A stretch of DNA of 64,000 bases, from contig NZ_JACJIM010000005.1 in assembly GCF_014138435.1 (NCBI RefSeq), forward strand, positions 434,001 through 498,000, read 5' to 3'. The DNA comes from Methylobacterium fujisawaense (GTDB taxonomy: Bacteria > Pseudomonadota > Alphaproteobacteria > Rhizobiales > Beijerinckiaceae). Every line of letters starts with the position of its first letter. Positions within the stretch are counted from its first letter, which is position 1. Below the pieces are notes generated by a model. It worked only from the letters and a program-made list of their open reading frames with translations. It had not been told where the DNA came from and made no database searches. Below are positions 17,286-25,975 of the stretch, piece by piece. A program made the position numbers and the translations under genes.

Positions 17286-18581
17286 TCAGGCCGGCAGTCT
17301 GACGGTTGCGAGGGTCCCCTGCCCGTCACGTCGGTTTTCGACCGTCAGGCCGAGGTCGTTGCGCTCCGCGATGCGGCGGGCGATGGCGAGCCCGAGCCCT
17401 GTGCCTTCGACTTCCGGTGGCGCGGCCCGGAAGAAGCGGTCGAACAGGCGGCCCTCGCTTCCCGGCGGCAGCCCGCAGCCGGTGTCCCGAACCGTGACGA
17501 CGCACGCACCGTCCCGGTTCAGCAGACGGACGTCGACCTGGCCTCCGGACGGCGTGTAGCGCAGGGCGTTGTCGACGAGGTTGGCGAACAGGACGCGGAC
17601 CTCGTCCTCCGACGCGTGAAGCGTCGCGGGTGTCTCGATATGCACGCCCAGGTCGATGTCCTTGCGCTCGGCGAGCACGACGTGGTCGGCGACGCAGTCG
17701 AGCAGGAGCTGGCCGAGGTCGACGGATGCAGGACGCGCCTCGGCACCGTCGTCGAGCCGGGCGAGACGGAGCAGTTGATCCACCAGCCGGTTCGCCCTCC
17801 GGAGGCCGTCCGCCAGCGCCGTACGCCGCGCGTCGCTCCCGCCACCGGCAGGCCCGCCGAGGGAGTCGAGTTGGATCTGCATCGCGGCGAGCGGCGTACG
17901 CAGTTCGTGCGCCGCGTCGGCGACGAACCGCTTCTGGGCGGCCAGAGCGGCCTGCAGGCGAAGGATGAGCCCGTTCATGGCCTCGACGAGGGGCGCCACC
18001 TCCGTCGGCACGCCGCGCGTCGGCAAGGGGCCTTGGGCGGCGGCGCCGCGCCCGGCGAGGTCATGCACCAAGCCGTCGAGCCGCCCGAGCGCCCGGTTCA
18101 TCGCCCAGCCGACGACGATCCACGACAGCGGGACGAGGAGCAGCAGGGGGGCCACGGCACCGAGCGCCGCATTGCGTGCGAACTCCGCCCTCACGACGTC
18201 GCGCTGGGCGACCCGGACCGTCGTTGTGCCGTTGGCGGTCGTGTATGTGCGCCAGAGCTCGCCGCCCATGACGACGTTCGCATATCCCGTGCGGCCGGGG
18301 TGGCGGACGTCGACGCCGCGGTCGTCGCGCAGGACCTGCCCGTCCTTCCAGATGGTGACGGCGAGTTGGTCCTCCGGGTCCTGGTCGGCGGCGGGCGGCG
18401 CGTCCGCGTCCGTTAGCCCGGGACCGGCGTTGAGGGCGACTTGCCGCAACTGCCCGTCGAGGAAATCGGCCGCCTCGATCCGCGCGAGGGCATAGGCCGC
18501 GACCATCGCGGCCAAGCCGATTCCGGCGAGCAGGGCGGTCATCCAGACGAGCGTCGTGCGGCGCAGGGAGGCGGCCCTCAT
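17286..18581 (-). CDS. Sensor histidine kinase (QseC/TctE-like)
   Basis: A 431-aa membrane kinase that autophosphorylates and passes phosphate to the regulator encoded just upstream. TM1 is at about residues 10-32 (TTLVWMTALLAGIGLAAMVA). A periplasmic domain of about 115 residues and TM2 (LGAVAPLLLLVPLSWIVVGW) follow, then HAMP. The H-box is AAHELRTPLAAMQ, the N-box NLVDNALRYTP, and the G-boxes DTGCGLPPG and GTGLGLAIARR. Start and regulator stop overlap by ATGA. The signal is unknown; the downstream COG4705 genes suggest that module is the output. Confidence 0.92.
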   Translation of the reverse strand: MRAASLRRTTLVWMTALLAGIGLAAMVAAYALARIEAADFLDGQLRQVALNAGPGLTDADAPPAADQDPEDQLAVTIWKDGQVLRDDRGVDVRHPGRTGYANVVMGGELWRTYTTANGTTTVRVAQRDVVRAEFARNAALGAVAPLLLLVPLSWIVVGWAMNRALGRLDGLVHDLAGRGAAAQGPLPTRGVPTEVAPLVEAMNGLILRLQAALAAQKRFVADAAHELRTPLAAMQIQLDSLGGPAGGGSDARRTALADGLRRANRLVDQLLRLARLDDGAEARPASVDLGQLLLDCVADHVVLAERKDIDLGVHIETPATLHASEDEVRVLFANLVDNALRYTPSGGQVDVRLLNRDGACVVTVRDTGCGLPPGSEGRLFDRFFRAAPPEVEGTGLGLAIARRIAERNDLGLTVENRRDGQGTLATVRLPA

Positions 18582-19237
18582 GGCTTGGGTACCATCCAAC
18601 CTGCGCCGCGGACATTCAGGATCACGCCCTTGCCGACCTTTCGACGGACCGTGAGGATCAGGGCGTCCACCGCGTTGCTCTCGACCTCCTCGCCCCACCC
18701 GTAGATGCGTTCCTCGATCTGCGCACGAGAGAGGATGCGCCCCGGTCGCTCCATCAGGGCGTGCATGAGGGCGTATTCGCGCGCCGACAGGACCGCGACG
18801 GTCCCGGCGTGGGACAGGACGTGGCTTTCCGTGTCGAGTTCGGTCTCGGCGGCCACGAGCCGCGCGCTCGCCCGCCCGGCCCGACGGCGCAGGATGGCCC
18901 GCATCCTGGCGAGCAGCTCGCGCATCTCGAACGGCTTGACCAGGTAATCGTCCGCCCCGAGGTCGAGGCCTGCGACGCGGCTTTCGAGGCCGTCCCGCGC
19001 CGTGATGATGAGCACCGACGTGTCGATCCCGGCCGCCCGGGCGGATCGAAGCACCCGAAGTCCGTCCCCGCCCGGCAGGCCGAGGTCGAGCAGCGCGAGC
19101 GCGTGGCCGCCGTTGAGCAGGGCCGTCTCGGCCTCGCCGCCGTCGCGGACCCAATCGACGGAATAGCCCTCGGCCGAGAGGCCGTTCGACAGCCCTTCGC
19201 CGATCATCCGGTCGTCCTCGATCAACAGCACGCGCAT
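18578..19237 (-). CDS. OmpR-family response regulator
   Basis: A 219-aa DNA-binding regulator, partner of the following kinase. The receiver domain has the acidic pocket MRVLLIEDDRM, the phosphoacceptor Asp in LALLDLGLPGGDG (about 51), the switch Thr in LIITARD and Lys in YLVKPFEM. The winged-helix domain follows from about residue 125, with LSAREYALMHALMERPGRIL and NVRGAGWMV. Translation is coupled to the kinase through a 4-bp overlap. The gene is 67 bp after the EamA permease gene on the same strand. Confidence 0.93.
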   Translation of the reverse strand: MRVLLIEDDRMIGEGLSNGLSAEGYSVDWVRDGGEAETALLNGGHALALLDLGLPGGDGLRVLRSARAAGIDTSVLIITARDGLESRVAGLDLGADDYLVKPFEMRELLARMRAILRRRAGRASARLVAAETELDTESHVLSHAGTVAVLSAREYALMHALMERPGRILSRAQIEERIYGWGEEVESNAVDALILTVRRKVGKGVILNVRGAGWMVPKP

Positions 19238-19304
19238 CGGTCGGTCCGTCCGGTTTCGAGCCCTCGCCCTGGACTGCGCCGCGACGCATCCCTTCCCGCC
19301 GGCT

Positions 19305-19742
19305 TCATCCTCGATAGGCGACGAGCACGGCCCCGGCGGCGATGAGGGCGACGCCGAGCCAATTCGGTGGAGATAGACGTTCGCCGAGGAAGACGACCCC
19401 GAAGACGGCCACCAGCACGACGCTGAGCTTGTCGACCGGGGCCACGCGGCTGGCCTCGCCGAGCTTGAGGGCGCGGAAGTAGCAGATCCATGAGCCGCCC
19501 GTGGCGAGGCCCGAGAGCACCAGGAACACGTAGGTCCTGGCCGAGACCGACCCGACCGGTACCCACTGGACCGTGCCGACCAGGATGGCGCCGAGGGCGC
19601 AGAGTATGACGACCGTGCGGATGAAGGTGGCGAAGTCGGAATTGACGTTCTCGATGCCGACCTTGGCGAAGATCGCGGTCAACGCCGCGAAGGCGGCAGA
19701 AAGCAGCGCCCACAGCTGCCAGGATCCGAGCAACGTCCTCAT
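19305..19742 (-). CDS. Single-domain EamA/DMT permease
   Basis: A 145-aa inner-membrane protein with about five hydrophobic helices. It is one EamA domain rather than the two of classical RhaT-type permeases. Landmarks are LWALLSAAFAALTAIFAKVG at the start and the conserved middle WICYFRALKLGEASRVAPVDKLS, ending LGVALIAAGAVLVAYRG. The ATG at 19742 has GAGGGG eight bases upstream. Such half-size proteins work as dimers. Its substrate is not evident; its place in front of a two-component system in a metal island hints at stress export. Confidence 0.85.
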   Translation of the reverse strand: MRTLLGSWQLWALLSAAFAALTAIFAKVGIENVNSDFATFIRTVVILCALGAILVGTVQWVPVGSVSARTYVFLVLSGLATGGSWICYFRALKLGEASRVAPVDKLSVVLVAVFGVVFLGERLSPPNWLGVALIAAGAVLVAYRG

Positions 19743-19873
19743 GCCGTGTTCCCCTCGATGCGGACCTGCCGCGACGCAATCCTCACGGCCCCCGACAGAC
19801 CATCGGATGAGGGATGTCCGGCACCCGACGCCCCCCCCTGAGCGTCGCCGTTCCAACGCTCGCCGTGTGGTTC

Positions 19874-20554
19874 CTAATTCGCCCTGGACGGCCATTGCCG
19901 ATGCAGGTCGTCGATGACGAAAGCATGCTCGTGCCGGCCCTGACCGATCCCCCGCACGTGGGGGTGGGACGGGTCGAGGTCCGCGTGGGCATGTGCGACG
20001 ACGTCCGGGTCGGATGCAGGCCAAAGCATGGCCGCCGCCGCGACGCCCGCGACGGTCAGGGCGCCGAGTGCCGCCAGGGTCGCGGGCATCCCGACGGCAG
20101 CGCCGAGGCAGCCCGCCAGCGGGTAAGTGAGGAGCCACGACGCGTGCGAGAGCGCGAACTGGGCGGCGGAGTAGCCGATCCCAAGGACGAGCCAGGTCCC
20201 GAGCAGTACGGGCCAGCCGATGGCCCCGCACCAGGTCAGGGCAGCGACCCCGACGAGGACGACTCCGAGGAAGGCGGCGGACGGCAGCATCACACCCCTG
20301 TCGGACAGGCGGTCCAGGACCCGCGGTAGGACCAGGGCGGCGGCCATCGAGCCCGCGCCGAAGGGTCCAAGGGCAAGGGCGACGTCGTGCTGGGGGCGTC
20401 CGAGCAGGGCCTGGACGATTACCACGGTATTGACGATGACCATGGCGCCGGCCGCCGCGACGGCGAAATTCAGGGCGAGCAACCCGCGCAGGCGCGGTGT
20501 CGCCAGGAAGATCCGCCATGCCCAGTTGGCACTCGATACGGAGACGCCTAAGCC
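19874..20554 (-). pseudogene. Truncated MFS permease (C-terminal half)
   Basis: An open frame of 227 codons bounded upstream by an in-frame TGA at 20555. It reads RIFLATPRLRGLLALN and GAMVIVNTVVIVQALLG, matching the second six-helix half of an MFS transporter; five to six hydrophobic helices follow. The usual C-terminus is present (HPHVRGIGQGRHEHAFVIDDLHRQWP). The N-terminal six helices are absent and no ATG gives a sensible start; only a TTG at 20482 would. The upstream 100 bp are unrelated, so the 5' half was lost by deletion or insertion. Confidence 0.7.
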
Positions 20555-20666
20555 TCAGTGACGGGCCGGGCACCGAGCACAGAAAAGGCGACAGGCGCGT
20601 CAGGTCCGCGGGACCTCTGCTCTCCGTCACCAACACTCGATAACTGATAAATGGTCTCATCGGATT

Positions 20667-20945
20667 TCAACCAAGAGATCTACGCAAATCTTGGACGAAT
20701 GCCTTCGCGAGCGCCGGCGCCTCGGCCACCACCTCTTCGTAGAACTTGGTCCCCACGGGGCCTGCCTGGGAATAATCCGGGGGCAACTCACCGATTGTCG
20801 CCGCGATCTCTGCGAAAACCTCTTCCCGTTCAGGTGCTGAAAGTTTTTGCATGAGAAGGGTCATCATGGCGATGGTCGATGTTCTCAGAACCGCAAGCAT
20901 CGCCGTTGTCGTCACGGCAAAATGGTGCGTTTGTAGATCATTCAT
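20667..20945 (-). CDS. Hypothetical small protein
   Basis: A 92-aa product from the ATG at 20945, preceded by AAGGTG eight bases upstream; a GTG at 20954 is possible. The N-terminal half is a hydrophobic Thr/Met/Ala-rich helix (FAVTTTAMLAVLRTSTIAMMTLLM). The second half is acidic and helical (LSAPEREEVFAEIAATIGE ... AKAFVQDLRRSLG). The local base composition is lower in GC than its neighbours, which fits acquired DNA. No family recognised. It follows the 56-aa membrane ORF by 39 bp on the same strand. Confidence 0.5.
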   Translation of the reverse strand: MNDLQTHHFAVTTTAMLAVLRTSTIAMMTLLMQKLSAPEREEVFAEIAATIGELPPDYSQAGPVGTKFYEEVVAEAPALAKAFVQDLRRSLG

Positions 20946-20984
20946 TGAAAACACCTTGCATAGTCAAGCATCATTACTCAGGCA

Positions 20985-21155
20985 TCACTTCATGAGGTGC
21001 TTGAAGTATTGGAGAAACAATACGGCCAGAGGCAATCCGATACAGATCGCTATCATCATTCGATCCGCGGCTTTGCGGACGTATGGCCTGACCCGTCGCT
21101 TGCGCCGAGGATTTGGCGCCCACTCGCTCTGCAGCCGCGCCGATTTCTTGCTCAT
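20985..21155 (-). CDS. 56-residue membrane protein
   Basis: A small frame opening MSKKSARLQSEWAPNPRRKR. It has a strongly basic N-terminal half (Arg/Lys-rich to about residue 32) followed by one transmembrane helix (MMIAICIGLPLAVLFLQYF) and a short KHLMK tail. It starts 15 bp after the CDF exporter stop on the same strand, so it is probably the next gene of that operon. The positive-inside pattern predicts an N-in, C-out single-span protein. Possible partner of the exporter; function unknown. Confidence 0.55.
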   Translation of the reverse strand: MSKKSARLQSEWAPNPRRKRRVRPYVRKAADRMMIAICIGLPLAVLFLQYFKHLMK

Positions 21156-21170
21156 GCCGGATGCTCGCCG

Positions 21171-22112
21171 TCACACGGGCAGGCGCGCGGCCTCGGCCGA
21201 AAGCGCCTCGTCCTCGACCTGGACGGTGACGTGCTCGATGCCGTGTCGCTCCTTCACCAGACGCCGGACCGCGCGGATGAGGTCGGGTCCGGCGGCGACG
21301 TCGTCCATGACCACGTGGCCGCTCATCGCGTCGAAGCCGGAGGTCAGCGTCCAGGCATGAAGGTCGTAGGCGCGCCGCACGCCAGGCATCGCCTCGATCT
21401 CCGTTCGTAGCGCGGCAAGATCGACACCCAGAGGCGTTCCCTCCAGCAGGATGTGAAGCGCCTCGCTCAACAGGCGCCAGGTGCGCGGCACGATGAACAG
21501 GCCGATGCCGGCGCCGACCAGCGGATCGACCCATCGCCAGCCCGTCGCCATCACCACGAGGGCCGCGGCGATGACGCCGACCGAACCCAGCATGTCGGAG
21601 AAGACCTCGAAGTAGGCGCCCTTGACGTTGAGGCTTTCCGACGATCCGCCCGCGAGGAGTCTCATGCTGGCGAGGTTCACCCCGAGGCCGACGAACGCGA
21701 CCAGCATCATCGGCCAGCCGAGGATCTCGGTCGGCTCGAAGAAGCGCCGGTAGGCCTCGTACAGGATGTAGGCCGTCACCCCGAGCAGCACGACGGCGTT
21801 GGCGAGGGCCGCCAGGATCTCGAAGCGCATGTAGCCGAAGCTCTTGCCCGGCGACGGCGCCTTGGCCGCGTAGTGGATGGCGAGCAGCGACATCGCGATG
21901 CCGCCGGCATCCGTGACCATGTGGGCGGCATCGGCCAGCAGCGCGAGGCTGCCGGTGAGCAGGCCGCCGACGACCTCCGCGGCCATGTAGGTCAGCGTCA
22001 GGGCGAGCGCCCAGGCTAGGCGCCCCTTGTTCCTGCCCGCCGCCGAGCCCGCGGGTATGCCGCCGCCGTGCGAATGCCCGTGGCCGCCGCCGTGCGCGTG
22101 TCCGTGTCCCAT
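21171..22112 (-). CDS. czcD: CzcD-type cation diffusion facilitator
   Basis: A 313-aa inner-membrane proton antiporter exporting Zn/Cd/Co-type divalent cations from the cytoplasm. The N-terminus is a His/Gly-rich metal-binding stretch (MGHGHAHGGGHGHSHGGG). Six helices follow, with the metal site in TM2 (LLADAAHMVTDAGG) and TM5 (YFEVFSDMLGSVGV). The cytoplasmic C-terminal domain shows RRAYDLHAWTLTSG and EHVTVQVE. It lies 40 bp downstream of the preceding hypothetical gene in the czc cluster. Length is normal. Confidence 0.93.
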   Translation of the reverse strand: MGHGHAHGGGHGHSHGGGIPAGSAAGRNKGRLAWALALTLTYMAAEVVGGLLTGSLALLADAAHMVTDAGGIAMSLLAIHYAAKAPSPGKSFGYMRFEILAALANAVVLLGVTAYILYEAYRRFFEPTEILGWPMMLVAFVGLGVNLASMRLLAGGSSESLNVKGAYFEVFSDMLGSVGVIAAALVVMATGWRWVDPLVGAGIGLFIVPRTWRLLSEALHILLEGTPLGVDLAALRTEIEAMPGVRRAYDLHAWTLTSGFDAMSGHVVMDDVAAGPDLIRAVRRLVKERHGIEHVTVQVEDEALSAEAARLPV

Positions 22113-22152
22113 GTCGCTCCCAGTCTTTCGTTGCCGTCCCGGACCGGCCGCC

Positions 22153-22710
22153 TCAGGGGCCGGAGGAGCCGATGAGCTCGGCCACGTGCGCGCCGGCGGG
22201 GTGTCCGGTCGCGGCGAGGTGGGCGGCCGAGCAGGCCGCGTAGCCGGGACCGAACGCCGCCATGACGAGCTCGTGCCGCCCGTCCGGAGCCTCGCGGCTG
22301 GCCAGGAGAGCCCGACCGCCGGGCCAGAGCTCGGAATCGGCCGATGGCCCCGGTGTCGGCTCGCCGTAGCGGCGCACCCCTTCGTCGTGGATGGCGCGGC
22401 GCACGCGCGCGAGTTCCTCGCCCGCCAGGGGGAGCCCCACCCAGACGACCTCCTGCAGACCCTCCTCGCGGCAGACCACCAGCACGACCTCGGCCGTTGC
22501 CGACCCGACGGCCGGCCGCCAGCCACGCGGGTAGTACAGCGCGGTCAGGTTGGCCTCGCGGTCGGCCTTGAGCGGGCGCGGCACGTCGGCGACGGGCCCC
22601 CACGCGAGGCCGAACGGAGCCTCGCCGACGCCTCCGTCCGCGCCCGGAGCCGCACCCGTCAGCGCGAGGAAGGCGAAAGGAGCCGCCAACCAGGTTGGGA
22701 CGCGTCGCAT
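22153..22710 (-). CDS. Secreted hypothetical protein of the czc cluster
   Basis: A 185-aa protein with a signal peptide (MRRVPTWLAAPFAFLALTGA). Landmarks are FGLAWGPVADVPRPL, LTALYYPRGWRP and VVLVVCREEGLQEVVWVG. It has cysteines near the middle and in the AACSAAH stretch, but no metal-binding cluster. The start is 5 bp after the czcA stop, so it is co-translated with the efflux pump. I do not recognise the family; a periplasmic accessory of the pump is a guess from position. Confidence 0.65.
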   Translation of the reverse strand: MRRVPTWLAAPFAFLALTGAAPGADGGVGEAPFGLAWGPVADVPRPLKADREANLTALYYPRGWRPAVGSATAEVVLVVCREEGLQEVVWVGLPLAGEELARVRRAIHDEGVRRYGEPTPGPSADSELWPGGRALLASREAPDGRHELVMAAFGPGYAACSAAHLAATGHPAGAHVAELIGSSGP

Positions 22711-22715
22711 CTCGT

Positions 22716-25700
22716 CTACTCCGCCGCCTTGAGGTGTCGTGGCCCCGGCTCCCGCGGCCGCTCCGCGACCTTCGGGACGACAACCTTGCCGAACCGGGCG
22801 TACAGGGCCGGCAGCACGATCAGGGTCAGCAGGGTGGCGCTGATCAGGCCACCGATGACCACGGTGGCGAGCGGCCGCTGGATCTCGGCGCCGGTCTCGG
22901 TGGCGATGGCCATGGGCACGAAGCCGAGCGAGGCGACCAGCGCCGTCATCGCCACCGGCCGCAACCGGGTCATGGCGCCCTCCAGGATGGCCTCGCGCTT
23001 CGGCCGGCCCTCCGCCACGAGCTGCTTGATGAAGGTCAGCATGACGAGGCCGTTGAGGACCGCAACGCCCGAGAGCGCGATGAACCCGACCGCCGCCGGT
23101 ACCGAGACCGGCATGCCGCGCAGCCAAAGCGCGAAGATGCCCCCGGTGAGGGCAAGCGGCACCGCGCTGAACACCAGCAGCGCGTCCCGCGGCGAGCCCA
23201 GGGCCGAGTACAGCAACAGGAAGATCAGGAAGAAGCAGACCGGTACCACCACCATCAGCCGCCGCTTGGCCGAGGCGAGGTTCTCGAACTGCCCGCCCCA
23301 GGTGAGGTAGGAACCTGGCGGCAGCTGCACCTGGCTTCCAACCTTCGCCTGCGCCTCCGCGACGAGCGAGCCGATGTCCCGCCCGCGCACGTTGGCCGTG
23401 ACCACGACCCGCCGCTTGCCGTTCTCGCGCGAGATCTGGTTCGGTCCCTCGGTGACCGAAAAGCTCGCCACCTGCTTGAGCAGGACCGAGCTCGCCCGGC
23501 CGTTCGGGCCCGCCGGCAGCGGCACCGGGATGTTCTCCAGGGCCTCCCGGTCCTCGCGGACCTTGTCGGTCAGGCGCACGACGATGGGGAAGCGACGGTC
23601 GCCCTCGAACACGACGCCGGCGTCCCGTCCCCCGATGGCCGCGCCGATGACCTCCTGGATCGCCCCGGTGCTCAGGCCGTAGCGCGCCGCCTCGGCCTTG
23701 TTGATCTTGATCTCCAGGAACGGCAGGCCCGCCGTCTGCTCGACCTTGACGTCCTCGGCGCCGTCGATGCCCTTCAGGACCGCCGCGACCTGGTTGGCCG
23801 CCTTCAGCATCGGCTCGAACTCGTCGCCGAACACCTTCACGGCGAGGTCGCCCCGGGTGCCGGCGAGCAGCTCGTTGAAGCGCAGCTGGATCGGCTGGGA
23901 GAACTCGTAGACGTTGCCGGCGAGCGCCCCGACCGCCTTCTCGATCTGCTCCTGCAACTCGGCCTTGGACAGGCTCGGCTCGGGCCACTCCTCCTGGGGT
24001 TTCAGGATGACGAAGGTGTCTGAGGAGTTCGGCGGCATCGGGTCGGAGGCGACCTCGGCGGTGCCGGTCTTCGAGAAGACGTAGGCCACCTGCGGGAATT
24101 TCGAGACCACCTTCTCGACCTTGAGCTGCATCGCCTGCGACTGGGTGAGGGAGGTCGATGGGATTCGGGTGGCGTTGAGGGCGATGCTCTTCTCGTCGAG
24201 CTGCGGGATGAACTCGGTCCCGAGGCGGGTGAACAGGATGCCCGCCCCGACGAGCAGCAGGAGCGCCGCGCCGACGAAGACGAACGGCGCCCGGACCGCC
24301 GCGCCGAGCACCGGGCGGTAAGCGGCCTTGAGCGCCCGGATGATGAGGTTGTCCTTCTCCGTGACCTTGCCGGTGATGACGATGGCGATGAGCGCCGGCA
24401 CGAAGGTCAGCGACAGCACGAAGGCCGCCACGAGCGCGATGATCACGGTCAGCGCCATCGGCTCGAACATCTTGCCCTCGACCCCCGTGAAGGTCAGGAG
24501 CGGGACGTAGACCAAGATGATGATCGCCTGCCCGTAGAGCGACGGCTTGATCATCTCCTCGGCTGAGGCGCGGACCGTCTGGAGGCGCTCCTCGGTGTCG
24601 AGCCCCCTGCCCAGCTCCTGCTGCTTCTCTGCGAGGTGGCGCAGGGCGTTCTCGGTGATGATCACCGCCCCGTCGACGATCAGCCCGAAATCGAGGGCGC
24701 CGAGGCTCATCAAGTTGGCCGAGATCTTCGCCTCGACCATGCCGGTCATGGTCATCAGCATGGCGACCGGGATGACCAGGGCCGTGATGATGGCGGCCCG
24801 GATGTTGCCGAGCAGCAGGAACAGGATGACGATGACGAGAGCCGCGCCCTCGGACAGGTTCTTCACCACCGTCTTCACGGTCGCCTCGACGAGCCGGGTC
24901 CGGTCGAGGACGGTCTGGACCTCGACGCCGGGCGGCAGGCTCTTGCGGATCTGTTCCATGCGCGCGTCGACCGCGGCAGCCACCGTGCGGCTGTTCTCGC
25001 CGATCAGCATCAGGGCGGTGCCGACGACGACCTCCTGGCCGTCCTCGCTGCCCGAGCCCGTGCGCAGGTCGCGCCCGATGCGGACCTCGGCGATGTCCTT
25101 GATCCGCACCGGCACGCCGCCCCGGGTGGCGACGACCACGTCGCCGATCTCGTCCATGCTCTCCAGGCGGCCGGCGGCGCGCACGACGTAGCCCTCGCCG
25201 TTGTCCTCCAGGTAGCGGGCGCCCTGGTTGGCGTTGTTGGCCTCCAGCGCCCGGGCGACGTCCGAGAAGGACAGGTCGAGGGACGCGAGCCGCGTCGGGT
25301 CGGGCTGGACGTGGTACTGCTTCTCGAAGCCGCCGATGCCGTCGACCCCGGCCACGCCGGACACGGTCTTGACTAGGGGGCGGATGATCCAGTCCTGGAC
25401 GGTGCGCAGGTAGGCGGTCTGCTCCAGCTCGGTCTTCAGGCGCTGGCCCTCGGGGGTCAGGTAGCTGCCATCGGGCTGCCAGCCGGGCTTGCCCGCCTTC
25501 GAGACCGTGCGCTCGCCGGGCTTCGCGTAATGGATCGACCACATGTAGATCTCGCCCAGCCCGGTCGAGATCGGCCCCATGCTGGGCTCGGTGCCGGGCG
25601 GCAGGTCCCGCCTCACCTGCGCGAGGCGCTCGGCGACCTGCTGGCGGGCGAAGTAGATGTCGAGCTTCTCCGCGAAGACCGCGGTGACCTGCGAGAAGCC

Positions 25701-25964
25701 GTTGCGCGAGAGCGAGCGGGTGTATTCGAGCCCCTTGATGCCCGCGAGCGCGGTCTCGACCGGGTAGGTGACCTGCTTCTCGATGTCGACGGGCGAGAGC
25801 GACGGCGCCGTCGTGTTGATCTGCACCTGGTTGTTGGTGATGTCGGGCACCGCGTCTATCGGCAGCTTGGTGACCGAGTAGCCGCCGAAGCCGGCGGCCA
25901 GCAGCGACAGGAGCAGAACCAGCCAGCGCTGGTGCACGGAGAAGTCGAGGATGCGGCTGATCAT
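22716..25964 (-). CDS. czcA: Heavy-metal RND efflux permease, CzcA type
   Basis: A 1082-aa proton-driven trimeric pump of the HME-RND family. TM4 carries DFGLIVDGAVIITEN, the signature of divalent-cation pumps (Zn/Co/Cd/Ni) rather than of CusA. The N-terminus (ILDFSVHQRWLVLLLSLLAA), two large periplasmic loops, and the C-terminal helices (LTGGIFALWLRGMPVSVPAAVGF) are all intact. The ATG at 25964 is taken; a TTG at 25979 would overlap the czcB stop. It needs a membrane-fusion protein (czcB, 11 bp upstream) and an outer-membrane channel that is not in this cluster. Confidence 0.95.
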   Translation of the reverse strand: MISRILDFSVHQRWLVLLLSLLAAGFGGYSVTKLPIDAVPDITNNQVQINTTAPSLSPVDIEKQVTYPVETALAGIKGLEYTRSLSRNGFSQVTAVFAEKLDIYFARQQVAERLAQVRRDLPPGTEPSMGPISTGLGEIYMWSIHYAKPGERTVSKAGKPGWQPDGSYLTPEGQRLKTELEQTAYLRTVQDWIIRPLVKTVSGVAGVDGIGGFEKQYHVQPDPTRLASLDLSFSDVARALEANNANQGARYLEDNGEGYVVRAAGRLESMDEIGDVVVATRGGVPVRIKDIAEVRIGRDLRTGSGSEDGQEVVVGTALMLIGENSRTVAAAVDARMEQIRKSLPPGVEVQTVLDRTRLVEATVKTVVKNLSEGAALVIVILFLLLGNIRAAIITALVIPVAMLMTMTGMVEAKISANLMSLGALDFGLIVDGAVIITENALRHLAEKQQELGRGLDTEERLQTVRASAEEMIKPSLYGQAIIILVYVPLLTFTGVEGKMFEPMALTVIIALVAAFVLSLTFVPALIAIVITGKVTEKDNLIIRALKAAYRPVLGAAVRAPFVFVGAALLLLVGAGILFTRLGTEFIPQLDEKSIALNATRIPSTSLTQSQAMQLKVEKVVSKFPQVAYVFSKTGTAEVASDPMPPNSSDTFVILKPQEEWPEPSLSKAELQEQIEKAVGALAGNVYEFSQPIQLRFNELLAGTRGDLAVKVFGDEFEPMLKAANQVAAVLKGIDGAEDVKVEQTAGLPFLEIKINKAEAARYGLSTGAIQEVIGAAIGGRDAGVVFEGDRRFPIVVRLTDKVREDREALENIPVPLPAGPNGRASSVLLKQVASFSVTEGPNQISRENGKRRVVVTANVRGRDIGSLVAEAQAKVGSQVQLPPGSYLTWGGQFENLASAKRRLMVVVPVCFFLIFLLLYSALGSPRDALLVFSAVPLALTGGIFALWLRGMPVSVPAAVGFIALSGVAVLNGLVMLTFIKQLVAEGRPKREAILEGAMTRLRPVAMTALVASLGFVPMAIATETGAEIQRPLATVVIGGLISATLLTLIVLPALYARFGKVVVPKVAERPREPGPRHLKAAE

Positions 25965-25975
25965 GTCGGGCTTCC

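Noticed and set aside
22153..25542. 1129-codon frame on the minus strand
   Set aside because: A shifted frame over czcA; its first two thirds are Arg/Gly/Pro noise. Only its last 185 codons, from 22710, are a real gene.
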